Part shown: positions 11,901 through 24,200 of the stretch, piece after piece
How positions within the stretch are numbered: the stretch's first letter is position 1
Layout of the letters: the number at the start of each line of letters is the position of its first letter
Assembly (NCBI GenBank): GCA_946811695.1
Contig: OX328128.1
Coordinates: 80,105,666 to 80,169,665, forward strand
From: Gonocerus acuteangulatus
Taxonomy: Eukaryota > Arthropoda > Insecta > Hemiptera > Coreidae
DNA length: 64,000 nt
Direction: 5' to 3'
Translations under genes and position numbers: made by a program
The notes under the pieces: generated by a model
What the model was told of the DNA's origin: nothing
Databases searched by the model: none
What the model saw: the letters and a program-made list of their open reading frames with translations, nothing else

Positions 11901-14900
11901 AGCTCATGGTCCAGGGAGCCCACCTCTCATCGAGCTACTATAGTAGCTCATGGTCGGGGAGCCCACCTCTCATCGAGCTACTGTAGTAGCTCATGGTCGG
12001 GGAGCCCACCTCTCATCGAGCTACTGTAGTAGCTCATGGGCGGGGAGTCCGCCTCTCATCGAGCTACTATAGTAGCTCATGGTCAGGGAGCCCGCCTCTC
12101 ATCGAGCTACTATAGTAGCTCATGGTCCAGGGAGCCCGCCTCTCATCGAGCTAATATAGTAACTCATGGTCGGGGAGCCCGCCTCTCATCGAGCTACTAT
12201 AGTAGCTCATGGTCGGGGAGCCCACCTCTCATCGAGCTACTATAGTAGCTCATGGTCGGAGAGCCTTCCTCTCACCGAGCTACTATAGTAGCTCATGGTC
12301 CAGGGAGCCCGCCTCTCACCGAGCTACCATAGTAGCTCATGGTCCAGGGAGCCCGCCTCTCACCGAGCTACTATAGTAGCTCATGGTCCAGGGAGCCCGC
12401 CTCTCATCGAGCTACTATAGTAGCTCATGGTCCAGGGAGCCCACCTCTCATCGAGCTACTATAGTAGCTCATGGTCCAGGTAGCCCACCTCTCATCGAGC
12501 TACTATAGTAGCTCATGGTCCAGGGAGCCCACCTCTCATCGAGCTACTATAGTAGCTCATGGTCGGGGAGCCCACCTCTCATCGAGCTACTATAGTAGGT
12601 CATGGTCCAGGGAGCCCGCCTCTCATCGAGCTACTATAGTAGCTCATGGTCCAGGGAGCCCACCTCTCATCGAGCTACTATAGTAGCTCATGGTCCAGGG
12701 AGCCCACCTCTCATCGAGCTACTATAGTAGCTCATGGTCGGGGAGCCCACCTCTCATCGAGCTACCATAGTAGCTCATGGTCCAGGGAGCCCGCCTCTCA
12801 CCGAGCTACTATAGTAGCTCATGGTCCAGGGAGCCCACCTCTCATCGAGCTACTATAGTAGCTCATGGTCCAGGGAGCCCACCTCTCATCGAGCTACTAT
12901 AGTAGCTCATGGTCCAGGGAGCCCACCTCTCATCGAGCTACTATAGTAGCTCATGGTCCAGGGAGCCCGCCTCTCATCGAGCTACTATAGTAGCTCATGG
13001 TCCAGGGAGCCCACCTCTCATCGAGCTACTATAGTAGCTCATGGTAGGGGAGCCCACCTCTCATCGAGCTACTATAGTAGCTCATGGTCGGGGAGCCCAC
13101 CTCTCATCGAGCTACTATAGTAGCTGATGGTCCAGGGAGCCCACCTCTCATCGAGCTACTATAGTAGCTCATGGTCGGGGAGCCCACCTCTCATCGAGCT
13201 ACTATAGTAGCTCATGGTCGGGGAGCCCGCCTCTCACCGAGCTACCATAGTAGCTCATGGTCCAGGGAGCCCACCTCTCATCGAGCTACTATAGTAGTTC
13301 ATGGTCGGGGAGCCCACCTCTCATCGAGCTACTATAGTAGCTTATGGCCAGGGAGCCCGCCTCTCACCGAGCTACTATAGTAGCTCATGGTCGGGGAGCC
13401 CGCCTCTCACCGAGCTACTATAGTAGCTCATGGTCCAGGGAGCCCGCCTCTCACCGAGCTACTATACTAGCTCATGGTCCAGGGAGCCCGCCTCTCACCG
13501 AGCTACTATAGTAGCTCATGGTCCAGGGAGCCCGCCTCTCACCGAGCTACTATAGTAGCTCATGGTCCAGAGAGCCCGCCTCTCATCGAGCTACTATAGT
13601 AGCTCATGGTTGGGGAGCCCGCCTCTCACCGAGCTACTATAGTAGCTCATGGTCCAGGGAGCCCGCCTCTCATCGAGCTACTATAGTAGCTCATGGTCCA
13701 GGGAGCCCACCTCTCATCGAGCTACTATAGTAGCTCATGGTCCAGGGTGCCCGCCTCTCATCGAGCTACTATAGTAGCTCATGGTCCAGGGAGCCCACCT
13801 CTCATCGAGCTACTATAGTAGCTCATGGTCCAGGTAGCCCACCTCTCATCGAGCTACTATAGTAGCTCATGGTCCAGGGAGCCCACCTCTCATCGAGCTA
13901 CTATAGTAGCTCATGGTCCAGGGAGCCCACCTCTCATCGAGCTACTATAGTAGCTCATGGTCCAGGGAGCCCACCTCTCATCGAGCTACTATAGTAGCTC
14001 ATGGTCCAGGGAGCCCACCTCTCATCGAGCTACTATAGTAGCTCATGGTCGGGGAGCCCACCTCTCATCGAGCTACTATAGTAGCTCATGGTCCAGGGAG
14101 CCCGACTCTCATCGAGCTACTATAGTAGCTCATGGTCCAGGGAGCCCACCTCTCATCGAGCTACTATAGTAGCTCATGGTCGAGGTAGCCCACCTCTCAT
14201 CGAGCTACTATAGTAGCTCATGGTGCAGGGAGCCCACCTCTCACCGAGCTACTATAGTAGCTCATGGTCCAGGGAGCCCGCCTTTCACCGAGCTACTATA
14301 GTAGCTCATGGTCCAGGGAGCCCACCTCTCATCGAGCTACTATAGTAGCTCATGGTCCAGGGAGCCCACCTCTCATTGAGCTTCTATAGTAGCTCATGGT
14401 CGGGGAGCCCGCCTCTCACCGAGCTACTATAGTAGCTCATGGTCCAGGTAGCCCACCTCTCATCGAGCTACTATAGTAGCTCATGGTCCATGGAGCCCAC
14501 CTCTCATCGAGCTACTATAGTAGCTCATGGTCCAGGGAGCCCACCTCTCATCGAGCTACTATAGTAGCTCATGGTCGGGGAGCCCACCTCTCATCGAGCT
14601 ACTATAGTAGCTCATGGTCCAGGGAGCCCACCTCTCATCGAGCTACTATAGTAGCTCATGGTCCAGGTAGCCCACCTCTCATCGAGCTACTATAGTAGCT
14701 CATGGTCCAGGGAGCCCACCTCTCATCGAGCTACTATAGTAGCTCATGGTCGGGGAGCCCACCTCTCATCGAGCTACTATAGTAGCTCATGGTCCAGGGA
14801 GCCCACCTCTCATCGAGCTACTATAGTAGCTCATGGTCGGGGAGCCCGCCTCTCACCGAGCTACTATAGTAGCTCATGGTCCAGGGAGCCCACCTCTCAT

Positions 14901-16060
14901 CGAGCTACTATAGTAGCTCATGGTCCAGGGAGCCCACCTCTCATCGAGCTACTATAGTAGCTCATGGTCCAGGGAGCCCACCTCTCATCGAGCTACTATA
15001 GTAGCTCATGGTCGGGGAGCCCACCTCTTATCGAGCTACTATAGTAGCTCATGGTCGGGGAGCCCACCTCTCATCGAGCTACTATAGTAGCTCATGGTCC
15101 AGGGAGCCCACCTCTCATCGAGCTACTATAGTAGCTCATGGTCGGGGAGCCCACCTCTCATCGAGCTACTATAGTAGCTCATGGTCGGGGAGCCCGCCTC
15201 TCACCGAGCTACTATAGTAGCTCATGGTCCAGGGAGCCCACCTCTCATCGAGCTACTATAGTAGCTCATGGTCGGGGAGCCCACCTCTCATCGAGCTACT
15301 ATAGTAGCTCATGGTCCAGGGAGCCCGCCTCTCATCGAGCTACTATAGTAGCTCATGGTTGGGGAGCCCGCCTCTCACCGAGCTACTATAGTAGCTCATG
15401 GTCCAGGGAGCCCGCCTCTCATCGAGCTACTATAGTAGCTCATGGTTGGGGAGCTCGCCTCTCACCGAGCTACTATAGTAGCTCATGGTCCAGGGAGCCC
15501 GCCTCTCATCGAGCTACTATAGTAGCTCATGGTCCAGGGAGCCCACCTCTCATCGAGCTACTATAGTAGCTCATGGTCCAGGGAGCCCGCCTCTCATCGA
15601 GCTACTATAGTAGCTCATGGTCCAGGGAGCCCACCTCTCATCGAGCTACTATAGTAGCTCATGGTCCAGGTAGCCCACCTCTCATCGAGCTACTATAGTA
15701 GCTCATGGTCCAGGGAGCCCACCTCTCATCGAGCTACTATAGTAGCTCATGGTCGGGGAGCCCACCTCTCATCGAGCTACTATAGTAGCTCATGGTCCAG
15801 GGAGCCCGCCTCTCATCGAGCTACTATAGTAGCTCATGGTCCAGGGAGCCCACCTCTCATCGAGCTACTATAGTAGCTCATGGTCCAGGTAGCCCACCTC
15901 TCATCGAGCTACTATAGTAGCTCATGGTCCAGGGAGCCCACCTCTAACCGTGCTACTATAGTAGCTCATGGTCCAGGGAGCCCACCTCTCATCGAGCTAC
16001 TATAGTACCTCATGGTCGGGGAGCCCACCTCTCATGGAGCTACTATAGTAGCTCATGGTC
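8947..16060. repeat. 7.1-kb satellite array of 43/44-bp units with an 18-bp palindrome
   Basis: About 160 head-to-tail units. Each has the perfect palindrome GAGCTACTATAGTAGCTC followed by ATGGTCCAGGGAGCCC or ATGGTCGGGGAGCCC and CRCCTCTCATC. The CCAGGG form gives 44 bp and the CGGGG form 43 bp. Rare variants recur in blocks: GGTCGGAGAGCCTTCC appears near 9290, 11515 and 12258, which shows local segmental duplication or higher-order structure. Because the unit is often 44+43+44 bp, spurious ORFs (such as 15138-15566) arise. The array is intergenic, between the ITIH-like gene and RNASEH2B. Confidence 0.97.
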
Positions 16061-16500
16061 TCTAAAGGTTTATATATAAAAGCGGACATTAACCCCTTAT
16101 AGGGTATTCTCTCCGCATGGGGATGGAGACAAAAACATCCCTTACAGGTTCGCTGTTGGCGTCAAGATGTTCCAATCAGTAATAATAGATAAAGTACATC
16201 TCCTTATAATAAGAATATCCCTACATGCCCACCCCACTACCTTTACTGGGGACTTCCACCTATTAGCATCCCCGTACCCCTCAGAACAATAATAATCCAG
16301 TGGGGAACAACAGAACACCCTTCCAACCTCAGTTACTTGGTTACACTTTCAGCATTGTCACTACTTCTCATTCTCATCTTCCAGACTACAACTTATAACT
16401 GTAAGCATATTTTTATAGGGGACTTAAGATAGGTTTTTGGTAAAAATAAGTCAATTTCGACTTTTCGCTAAGAAAATATTCGTCTTTTACGGAGTTCAAC

Positions 16501-16785
16501 CATGGGTATATATAAGGGGGGGGCGAGGGGGCTGCAGCCCCCCTCCCCCCGAAATTTGGACTTGATGGTAAAAACTTGTCGTAAAACCTTTAAAAATAAA
16601 TTAAATTAGATCACTTAGTTCATACAAAATATTTTATTTTACGTGTAATAGCGTTTTTGTTGCCTTAAACTATTCCGAGCTCTAAATTTTTAGTATTCCA
16701 TATCCCGGAAATGGTCTCTGCCCCCCCCCCCCCCCCAAAAAATTTCCCAGCCCCTCCGGAAATTATTTTCCTATATACGCCCATG
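16501..16785. mobile_element. MITE with CATGGGTATATA termini and G/C-run ends
   Basis: CATGGGTATATATAAGG with a G-run at the left is mirrored by CTATATACGCCCATG at the right. Internally it has runs of G and C and the phrase CCGGAAATGGTCTC. A right-half fragment of the same family lies at about 18540-18648. Confidence 0.7.
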
Positions 16786-17368
16786 AGTTCAACTTGTGCT
16801 TCGAATAAGTGAACACGCGAATTTTTGTACTTCTTCTTCATAAATTTTTATGAAGAACTTACCCCCCAAATAAGTAACTTATATTTTATAATTTTTTTTT
16901 TTTTTTTAATTATTCATTCAGAATTTACAACAATGTAAAAATACATATAATTGTTAAGAAATGAATTTATTATTATTAGGTTCTACATTTTATTTTATTA
17001 TAAACAAATTTATATTAAGTAGTTATAGTTTCTAACAATTTGTAAATATATATTTCGTATTTGTTGTATTATTTTGTAAATGAATATTTTTTTTTTAGTT
17101 ATAATATATATTAAATTAAGTTAAGTTGGTTGTAAGTAGGGTTTGGATCGGTTGTAAATAAATTTGTATTCATTTTCTGACATCACGTTATTGTAAATTT
17201 GATATTAGTTATAAACAATCGGAAAGTATTGTATTGAAAAAGAATAGAGAATTGTTTTTGTTTTATTTGGCTATATTATGAAGTGAATGCATTATTTTCA
17301 GTTCAAGTATATTTTTTTTTTGCACAACTTGGTGATCTTGAATATTGTTGAAAAGAAAAACTTTCTAA

Positions 17369-17563
17369 ATGACGTTATTACAGTTCCTTACCAAGGATGG
17401 AATTATTCTCTTAATTATCCACATAAGTATATTATTTGTTCCAAGTAAGGAATCGCCACCAATAACCTTTTCAGGTAGTAAAGCGTTGCCGTCCCCCCGC
17501 CCTGGCTATAGATATGCAAAACGTCAGGTCTGGAATCATATTTTCCCGCCAAAATGTGAGTAA
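17369..17563 (+). CDS. Candidate first exon of a small secreted protein (unrecognised, doubtful)
   Basis: An ATG frame of 64 codons. Residues about 9-24 are hydrophobic (GIILLIIHISILFV) like a signal peptide, followed by a Pro-rich part and YAKR, a possible dibasic cleavage site, before QVWNHIFPPKC. A good splice donor (GTGAGT) lies at 17556, which would cut the frame after the FPPK codons; the final CE is then intronic. I do not recognise the sequence. It lies inside the TTAA element, so it could be a captured exon, part of a decayed transposase or chance. No partner exon is proven. Confidence 0.2.
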   Translation: MTLLQFLTKDGIILLIIHISILFVPSKESPPITFSGSKALPSPRPGYRYAKRQVWNHIFPPKCE

Positions 17564-18539
17564 GAAAAAAGGATCAAATTCTAGAATGGTTTCATAAAGT
17601 ACCAGTGTTGAAGATGGTATACGTAAGAGTAATTTTAAAAGTGTAATGATGCTAGAAAAAGAATTTTTTAATTAAGTTTATAAAAATGTATTATTTTAAA
17701 ACAAATATACACTGCTCCTTGCATGATTCAAGGAGCATGATTCACTCGTAAGTGTTATGCGGGTTTAGTATCATTTTTGCTGAGTCCTTACAGACAGGTC
17801 GCGAATGGGCATTATCCCCATACGAGGATACGTTTGAAACCGGAAATAACATTTATCTTTGGCTAATCTAACTTAACAGGTGTTCTTAGGAGAGCAACTA
17901 GGCATCATTTGTATCACTAAATGTCATTTAACATCGCCAGCGAAATTTGCCCTATAAAGGGTTAAATAAATACTGACGAACAATGACACAAGAAAACTTT
18001 CTTAACATTAAAAAATGCATGGCTAAAGCAAATAGGACTGTAAAGCAAAGCAAAAATAGCTCTTGGAGGAATAGTTGGGATTTCGCTGAGAAAACAGGCA
18101 GATTTTCGAAAACAAATTATATTTTTGACTTCTTGAGCATCAGATACCTACGGGATGGTGAAAGGCCAAAGAGTGGTCATCATGCATTAAATGTTAGTGC
18201 AAAGACCTTCACTTAACTCATTTTATCACTCAACTCATGGATGTGGAAGTCTCTCGGAGGAGGCTCACATTCAGTTCAAGTTATTATTGTAATTTTCCAC
18301 GTTTTTGGACTACAAATGACTTGTGAAGTGGAATTTACATGTTTTGAGGTGTATTTATACAAATAATCGACTTATCGACAATAGCATATGCGTGCTCCGT
18401 CGTGAAGCCACCCTCGGGGTAGCACCTAGGCATTTGGGATGTAGAGAAAGTTTTAAATATTTTATTGTAAAATGGTGATGAGTTTTAAGGTCCTCTAGAC
18501 ACCTAGTAGAACAGGGTAAATGTAGAAGACATTTTTCGT

Positions 18540-18648
18540 TGTTTTAATTAGTTACAACTATTCCAAGTTCTAAATTGTTAGTATTCCATAACCTGGAAAT
18601 GGTCTCAGCCTCCCCCCCCTCCGAAATTATTTTCTATATATACCCATG
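18540..18648. mobile_element. Right-half fragment of the CATGGG MITE
   Basis: Shares the segments TTCTAAATTGTTAGTATTCC, GGAAATGGTCTC, CTCCGAAATTATTTTC and TATATACCCATG with the 3' half of the element at 16501-16785. Confidence 0.65.
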
Positions 18649-18749
18649 TGTGGTATTCTTTTTCCTCGGCAACTTCGAAAATCTCCACTGCTTTTGGTGT
18701 AAAGGCCATCAGAACCATTTTCAAATATGAGAAATCTTGCAGCTATGCA

Positions 18750-19118
18750 CTATATATGTGCATATATACATATGTGAGTGTGTATATGTGTATATATATG
18801 TATATATATGTGGATGCGTATGTGTGTGTATGTATGTGTATATGTATATGTAGAAGTAGCTATAAGTGAAAAAAGAAAGGAATATAGCATCTAGTGTTTA
18901 AGTGCTTTAATTTAATGAGAAAAAAATAAATAAGTTGTGTACATTTATATGTAATTCTATTGAAAAAAAAAATAAAATAATAAAAAAAAAAGAATAAAAA
19001 GAAAAAAATAAAAAAATGAAAAGAAAATAAAAAAAAAAAAGTAAAAAAAAAAAATAAAAAAAAATAAAAAAAATAAGTAAATTAAAATAAAAAATAAATA
19101 AAGAAAAAATAAAAAAGA

Positions 19119-19160
<42 letters not shown>

Positions 19161-19332
19161 AAAGAATAAAAATAAATAAATAAATAAATAATAAAAAAAA
19201 TAAAAAAATAAATAAATAAATAAAAAATAAAAAAAAAATAAAAAATTAGATGTATTTTTTACGGTTAGATTTAATGTAAGGAATACTTGTAAATAAATAT
19301 ATTTAGGTGTAAGGGTATAAGTATATATATGC

Positions 19333-19403
<71 letters not shown>

Positions 19404-19509
19404 AGTGTGCGTGTTTATAAATATGTATATATGTATGTATGGATGTGTGTGTGTTTGAATGTATGTATATGTGTGTGTGTATGTATATGTATGCATGTGT
19501 GTATATGTA

Positions 19510-19569
<60 letters not shown>

Positions 19570-19678
19570 GAAGTAGCTATAAGTGAAACAGAAAGGAATA
19601 TACCATCTATTGTTAGCTTTAAATTAATGAGAAAAAATAAATAAATAAAATAGTTGTGTACAGTTATATGTTATTCTA

Positions 19679-19740
<62 letters not shown>
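18750..19740. repeat. Microsatellite-rich tract with a duplicated 120-bp flank
   Basis: Contains TGTA/TA runs (18750-18855), an A-rich block (18961-19245), (AT)n at 19127-19157, (TG)n at 19337-19394, (TA)n at 19518-19565 and a run of about 58 A at 19681-19738. The segment GAAGTAGCTATAAGTGAAA through TAGTTGTGTACA is present twice (from 18851 and from 19568), so the tract grew by duplication. The long minus-strand ORF here is only low-complexity sequence. Confidence 0.9.
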
Positions 19741-20022
19741 AACAGAATGTGCTTACATATTTCATGAGATTAATTAGTTAAAAACTAGGTTTAATTAAAA
19801 AACTAAAAACAAAAGGTTCATAGGACGATTAAAACAGTAAGTTGTTCGTCCTTTAATTCATTCCATTCCATTCCATTGCAGCTCTAGGAGTCCGGCGTAA
19901 TGTGCATGGACGAGGCGAGTTCTGCATTTGTTGCAAACCATATGGTCATTTCACACCGACGTAATATGTTTGTTAGTTTTTACTCTATAATAAATAAAAG
20001 CGTGTTCCTCAGTAAAAAAAAA

Positions 20023-21074
20023 GGTAAATGTCAAGGAGCGTGGTCTCCACGCCGATCCTTTTGAAACTTTGCACTATAACGTATTTTGATGCACTAAACA
20101 CGAATCCGTTAAAAAAAAAGCTCGCTTTTCACTAGGAAAGAAGTTATGAAACACTAAAGTTCACTGTTATGGAGGTTATAAAAGACGGGGTAACGGCGAA
20201 TTTGTAAACACGCGCATGCGCAATAGTCCTTAATGACGAAGTGTAATTGAAATTTAGACTCACCTTGTGGTAGCTGACTTGGTCGTAAATTGTCGCTTTT
20301 GGGCATACGTGCTATGCGTTTCCGCTCGCTCAAGAAAATATCAAAACCCCTAGCCAATCCAACTCGCTAAAATTAATAAAATTCTATTATGTAAGATTAG
20401 CAAGCAAATAAATGTTATTTGAAAAATTTGAGCGTCCTCACCTGTCGTAACATGTCGCTTATGAACATACGTGCTATGTCGTATCATGTCGCTTATGGGC
20501 ATACGCGCTGTGCGTTTCCGCTCGCTCAAGAAGATATCAAAACCCCTAGCCAATCCAACTCGCTAAAATTAATAGAATTCTATTAATTTTAGCGAGTTGG
20601 ATTGACTAGGGGTTTTGATATCTTCTTGAGCGAGCAGAAACGCATAGCACGTATGCCCAAAGTAATAATGGCCCAAAAAAAAAAAAAAAAAAAAAAAGCA
20701 AAAAAAAAATTTTAAAGAATGGTTTATTATTTAAAAAAAATATTTTTGAAATAAATAAGTGGTGATAAATTGAAATAATTGATGGTAAATTTCAATTAGA
20801 CATCCTTATTACGAACTTTTCCATACCCGCGCATGCGCATGTTGTCCTTAATGACACTTCGTCATTAAGGACTATTGCGCATGCGCGTGTTTCCAAATTC
20901 GCCGTTACCCCGTCTTTTATAACCTCCATAACAGTGAACTTTAGTGTTTCATAACTTCTTTCCTAGTGAAAAGCGAGCTTTTTTTTAACGGATTCGTGTT
21001 TAGTGCATCAAAATATGTTATTGTGCAAAGTTTCAAAAGGATCGGCGTGGAGACCACGCTCCTTGACATTTACC
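20023..21074. mobile_element. Foldback element with about 220-bp terminal inverted repeats
   Basis: The arm at 20023-20243 (starting GGTAAATGTCAAGGAGCGTG) recurs inverted at 20855-21074 with only scattered differences. The interior holds three copies, one of them inverted, of a repeat containing CGCTCGCTCAAGAA and AAACCCCTAGCCAATCCAAC. An extra local palindrome with GCGCATGCGC is near 20828-20892. No transposase is visible. Long arms and internal repeats fit foldback or Mutator-like non-autonomous elements. It ends 201 bp before the RNASEH2B ATG. Confidence 0.9.
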
Positions 21075-21275
21075 CTAATTTGTATACAATTAGATGCGTG
21101 CGTTCGTTTACTTCTCAGGGGGGAGAAGGTGGTTCTCCCTACCTCGCTGGAGGGAGAAGGTAGTTCTTTTGGCGGGAGTTCGTATCAACATAACACTTTA
21201 TTTATTTTTTATTGCCTACTAAGTATCTGAATAAGACTTGGCCTAAACGTCGACTTTTGTACATTAGTTATTATA

Positions 21276-24200
21276 ATGTCTAAAAGTAAGCCACCACCGA
21301 GAGGATGTTCCAAGGATTGTTGTACTTCGTCCTCTCAGTCCTGGATGTTTATAATGAAAGGTAATTGGACTTAACAATAATGTTTTTCACGTTAGTTTTT
21401 TGAGTGCACTAATTTAAAAAAAAAATGATATTAGTCATTAAACCAACTTGACATTCAGTAACAACAGTCTAACTATGGAGCTAAGAATACCATAAATTAG
21501 AAAATAAAATAAGATTCATCTTTTAACCAATTCAAAATAATTAAAACGTATTTTGAACAACCCCCCAAAAAATAAAGGAAACTATAAAATTTATTTTATT
21601 AATAAAATGCATTTACCAAGACATTTTCAATATTTCCTGTGGAATTTAATCGTCTGTAGTATTTATTGAGGCAAATAGAATTTCAAGTGCAAATTTGGCC
21701 TTCATTTAATGAGAACTTTGGGTGTAAGTTAGCAGTTATTTATTTATAAATTACTGAGAGTGTAACAAGGGTCATTCATCACTTAAAACAATTGTAAACA
21801 AATTCTAGAGTAAAAACTAGAGCAGTCAGTAAATACAATGTTAGACTTAAATGTTTGTCAATTTTAAATCATAGTTTTAACATATACATTAATGGTAATA
21901 GGATGTAAATAGAAAATTTAAATATACATATTAGAAGGGGAGGGAATAAATAAACGAAGCCTACATATACACACACATGCATACATACACATACACAAAC
22001 AGACAAGCAATTATACACATAGTTGCTTATCTGTTTTTGTATACTTCCTTTCTCATTTGTACCTTATTATTTCACAAGTGTTGTATTGAGTGTTTCCCGA
22101 ACACTCAATGCTGTAGTGCCCCTCGAGGATTTTGGATTGTGCAAACAAATTATATTGAGTTAATATGTGAATTAAGTGGTTGTGAGCCTTTCTAAATATC
22201 CATCGTGAAGTGAGATCTTTAAACAATTCCATCATTAAAAGACCCATCCAGACTCGATTGAAAGCTTTGCTTTAACGTAACTCCCAGTGTCTATAGCTGA
22301 TCTAAAAACATTTTTAATTATGAAAATATGCACAAAGAAAATGTTATTCATAATCAATAATTATTCTTGTGAAATAGTCTTTGTATTTCCAATATTTAAT
22401 CCTTATCATTTTTGTTACAGAATTTGAAGTAGATGACACAGACGATACAAAGAAAAGCTCATTTGTTAAATTAAGACATCCCAGGACAGACTCAGCTAGT
22501 TTGTTTCTCTTTTCACCCGATAATAAAGACATCCATGAAGTTTTTTCATTCAGTGATAAGCCTAGGTATTATGTTATTTAGAACTCCTATCAAGTGTAGA
22601 AAATGTATCTAACTTCCTGAAGTGCCTCGTTGAGAATTCATGCTTATTAGAAAAGGTACTCCAAGTGCTTGAATCCTCAATATCTTTTCATCGGAAGTTT
22701 TGAAAAAACTACTACAGATCTTGGACTTCTAATCTTTTTTTTTTTCATTATTGAAACATAAACCTTTTTTATTTACAAAAAATTGACTCAAATTTTACTA
22801 GTAAAATTCTTTGGACAGAAGTTCATGTGGAGATAATCATTAGATTCTTCTAATGGTGTTTGAGAACATTCTTTCAAACTATTATGTTTAATGGAAGGAG
22901 TCTTTTCTATCTGAGACAGATAGAACTGTACATTCAATAAATATTTTTAAAAATATGTCAAAGAATCATTGTGAAGAGATAGTCGATGGCTGAAATCGAA
23001 AAGGCACAGATGATCGGGGTTTGGTCGTATGTTAAATAAAACTACATATTATTACTAAAATGAGTAATATTCCGGCCAATGTTTTGGCTTGAATTACAAG
23101 CCATCTTCAGGCTACGGAGGAGAAAGATAACACCTCTGTATCATGGAGGCTATATTTATCATCTTTATTTCTCCTCCATAGCCCTGAAGATGGCAGCAAT
23201 TCTAGCCAAAACGTTGGCAGAAATATAACTCATTATAGTTATTAAATTTAGTATTATTTATCGTATGACCGAACCTTGATCATCTAGACTTTCTCAATAT
23301 ATAACGGTCGACTATTTCTTCACAATGGTTATTCGACAAGTTTTTATTAATTTTCTTTAAATATATTCGGACTATCTTGATTTAATAATTCCAAGTGTAA
23401 ACAATTTCTTCATTATTAAAATGCTCGGTTTTCATTATCACTCTTTTTCCAGTAATGCACTTCTGTTTATCTAATTACGCTATTTACTTAAATTCACCTG
23501 ATACATTATGTCTCTAATTGTTTATCTTAATTTGTATTCATGTTTCAGATCATTTTTCGTTGATGACCAAGTGAAGTCTGATGGGAAAATCTTTATTTCT
23601 ACTCCTGTTGATCCTATTTTTCTAGCTCTACCTTACTTGAAGAAGGTAAGGCTTTGACAGATAGTTTTTTAACCTATATATATTTTATTATTTATGTTGA
23701 ATTTATTTGTATGGACATCTGATTTATTAGAGATTTTCAAAAATGATTCATCACTTTCCATAAAAAAACAATACTGACTCATGAACTTAACATCCACCAA
23801 TAACTGCTAAAGGGGATGTGGATCCCACCGACTTCTCATCTACTGATACATCCTAAAGGGGATGTGGAGCCCTCCGACTTCTCATCTACTGATAACTCCT
23901 AAAGGGGATGTGGAGCCCTCCGATTTCTCATCTACTGATAACTCCTAAGAAGATGTGGAACCCTCTGTCTCCCCGCCTACTGATTACTCATTACTGATAT
24001 ATATTTGTTTAAATTTATAGAAGGATTTGAATTAGGATTTTAACTGTCTAATATGAGCATTGCTGCCAAAAGTTAGTTCTGAATAGAATTACTAGAAGAA
24101 AAGTTGGATTTTAGGTGCATCAATGCACAGAAAACTTACAGTAGAAGATTTATTAAAATTAAATTAAAAATCTCATTTGATGTACCTTCTTTTACTTACA

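Larger units (their letters stand above)
16093..17961. mobile_element. TTAA-flanked element with piggyBac-like ends (1.87 kb)
   Basis: TTAA at 16089-16092 is followed by CCCCTTATAGGG. The other end is CCCTATAAAGGG followed by TTAA at 17962-17965. Exact TTAA target duplications and a CCC-starting terminal inverted repeat are hallmarks of piggyBac-type elements. No transposase frame is evident, so it is non-autonomous or decayed. It begins 32 bp after the satellite ends and contains a nested MITE at 16501 and an unexplained ORF at 17369. Confidence 0.75.

Noticed and set aside
8947..16060. CRISPR-like array of palindromic repeats and many ORFs of 69-142 codons
   Set aside because: Both repeat and spacer are the same in all units, the setting is eukaryotic, and the ORFs simply follow the tandem repeat.
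18957..19568. 203-codon minus-strand ORF
   Set aside because: Only microsatellite and A-rich sequence; poly-Ile/Tyr/Phe/His translation without coding character.
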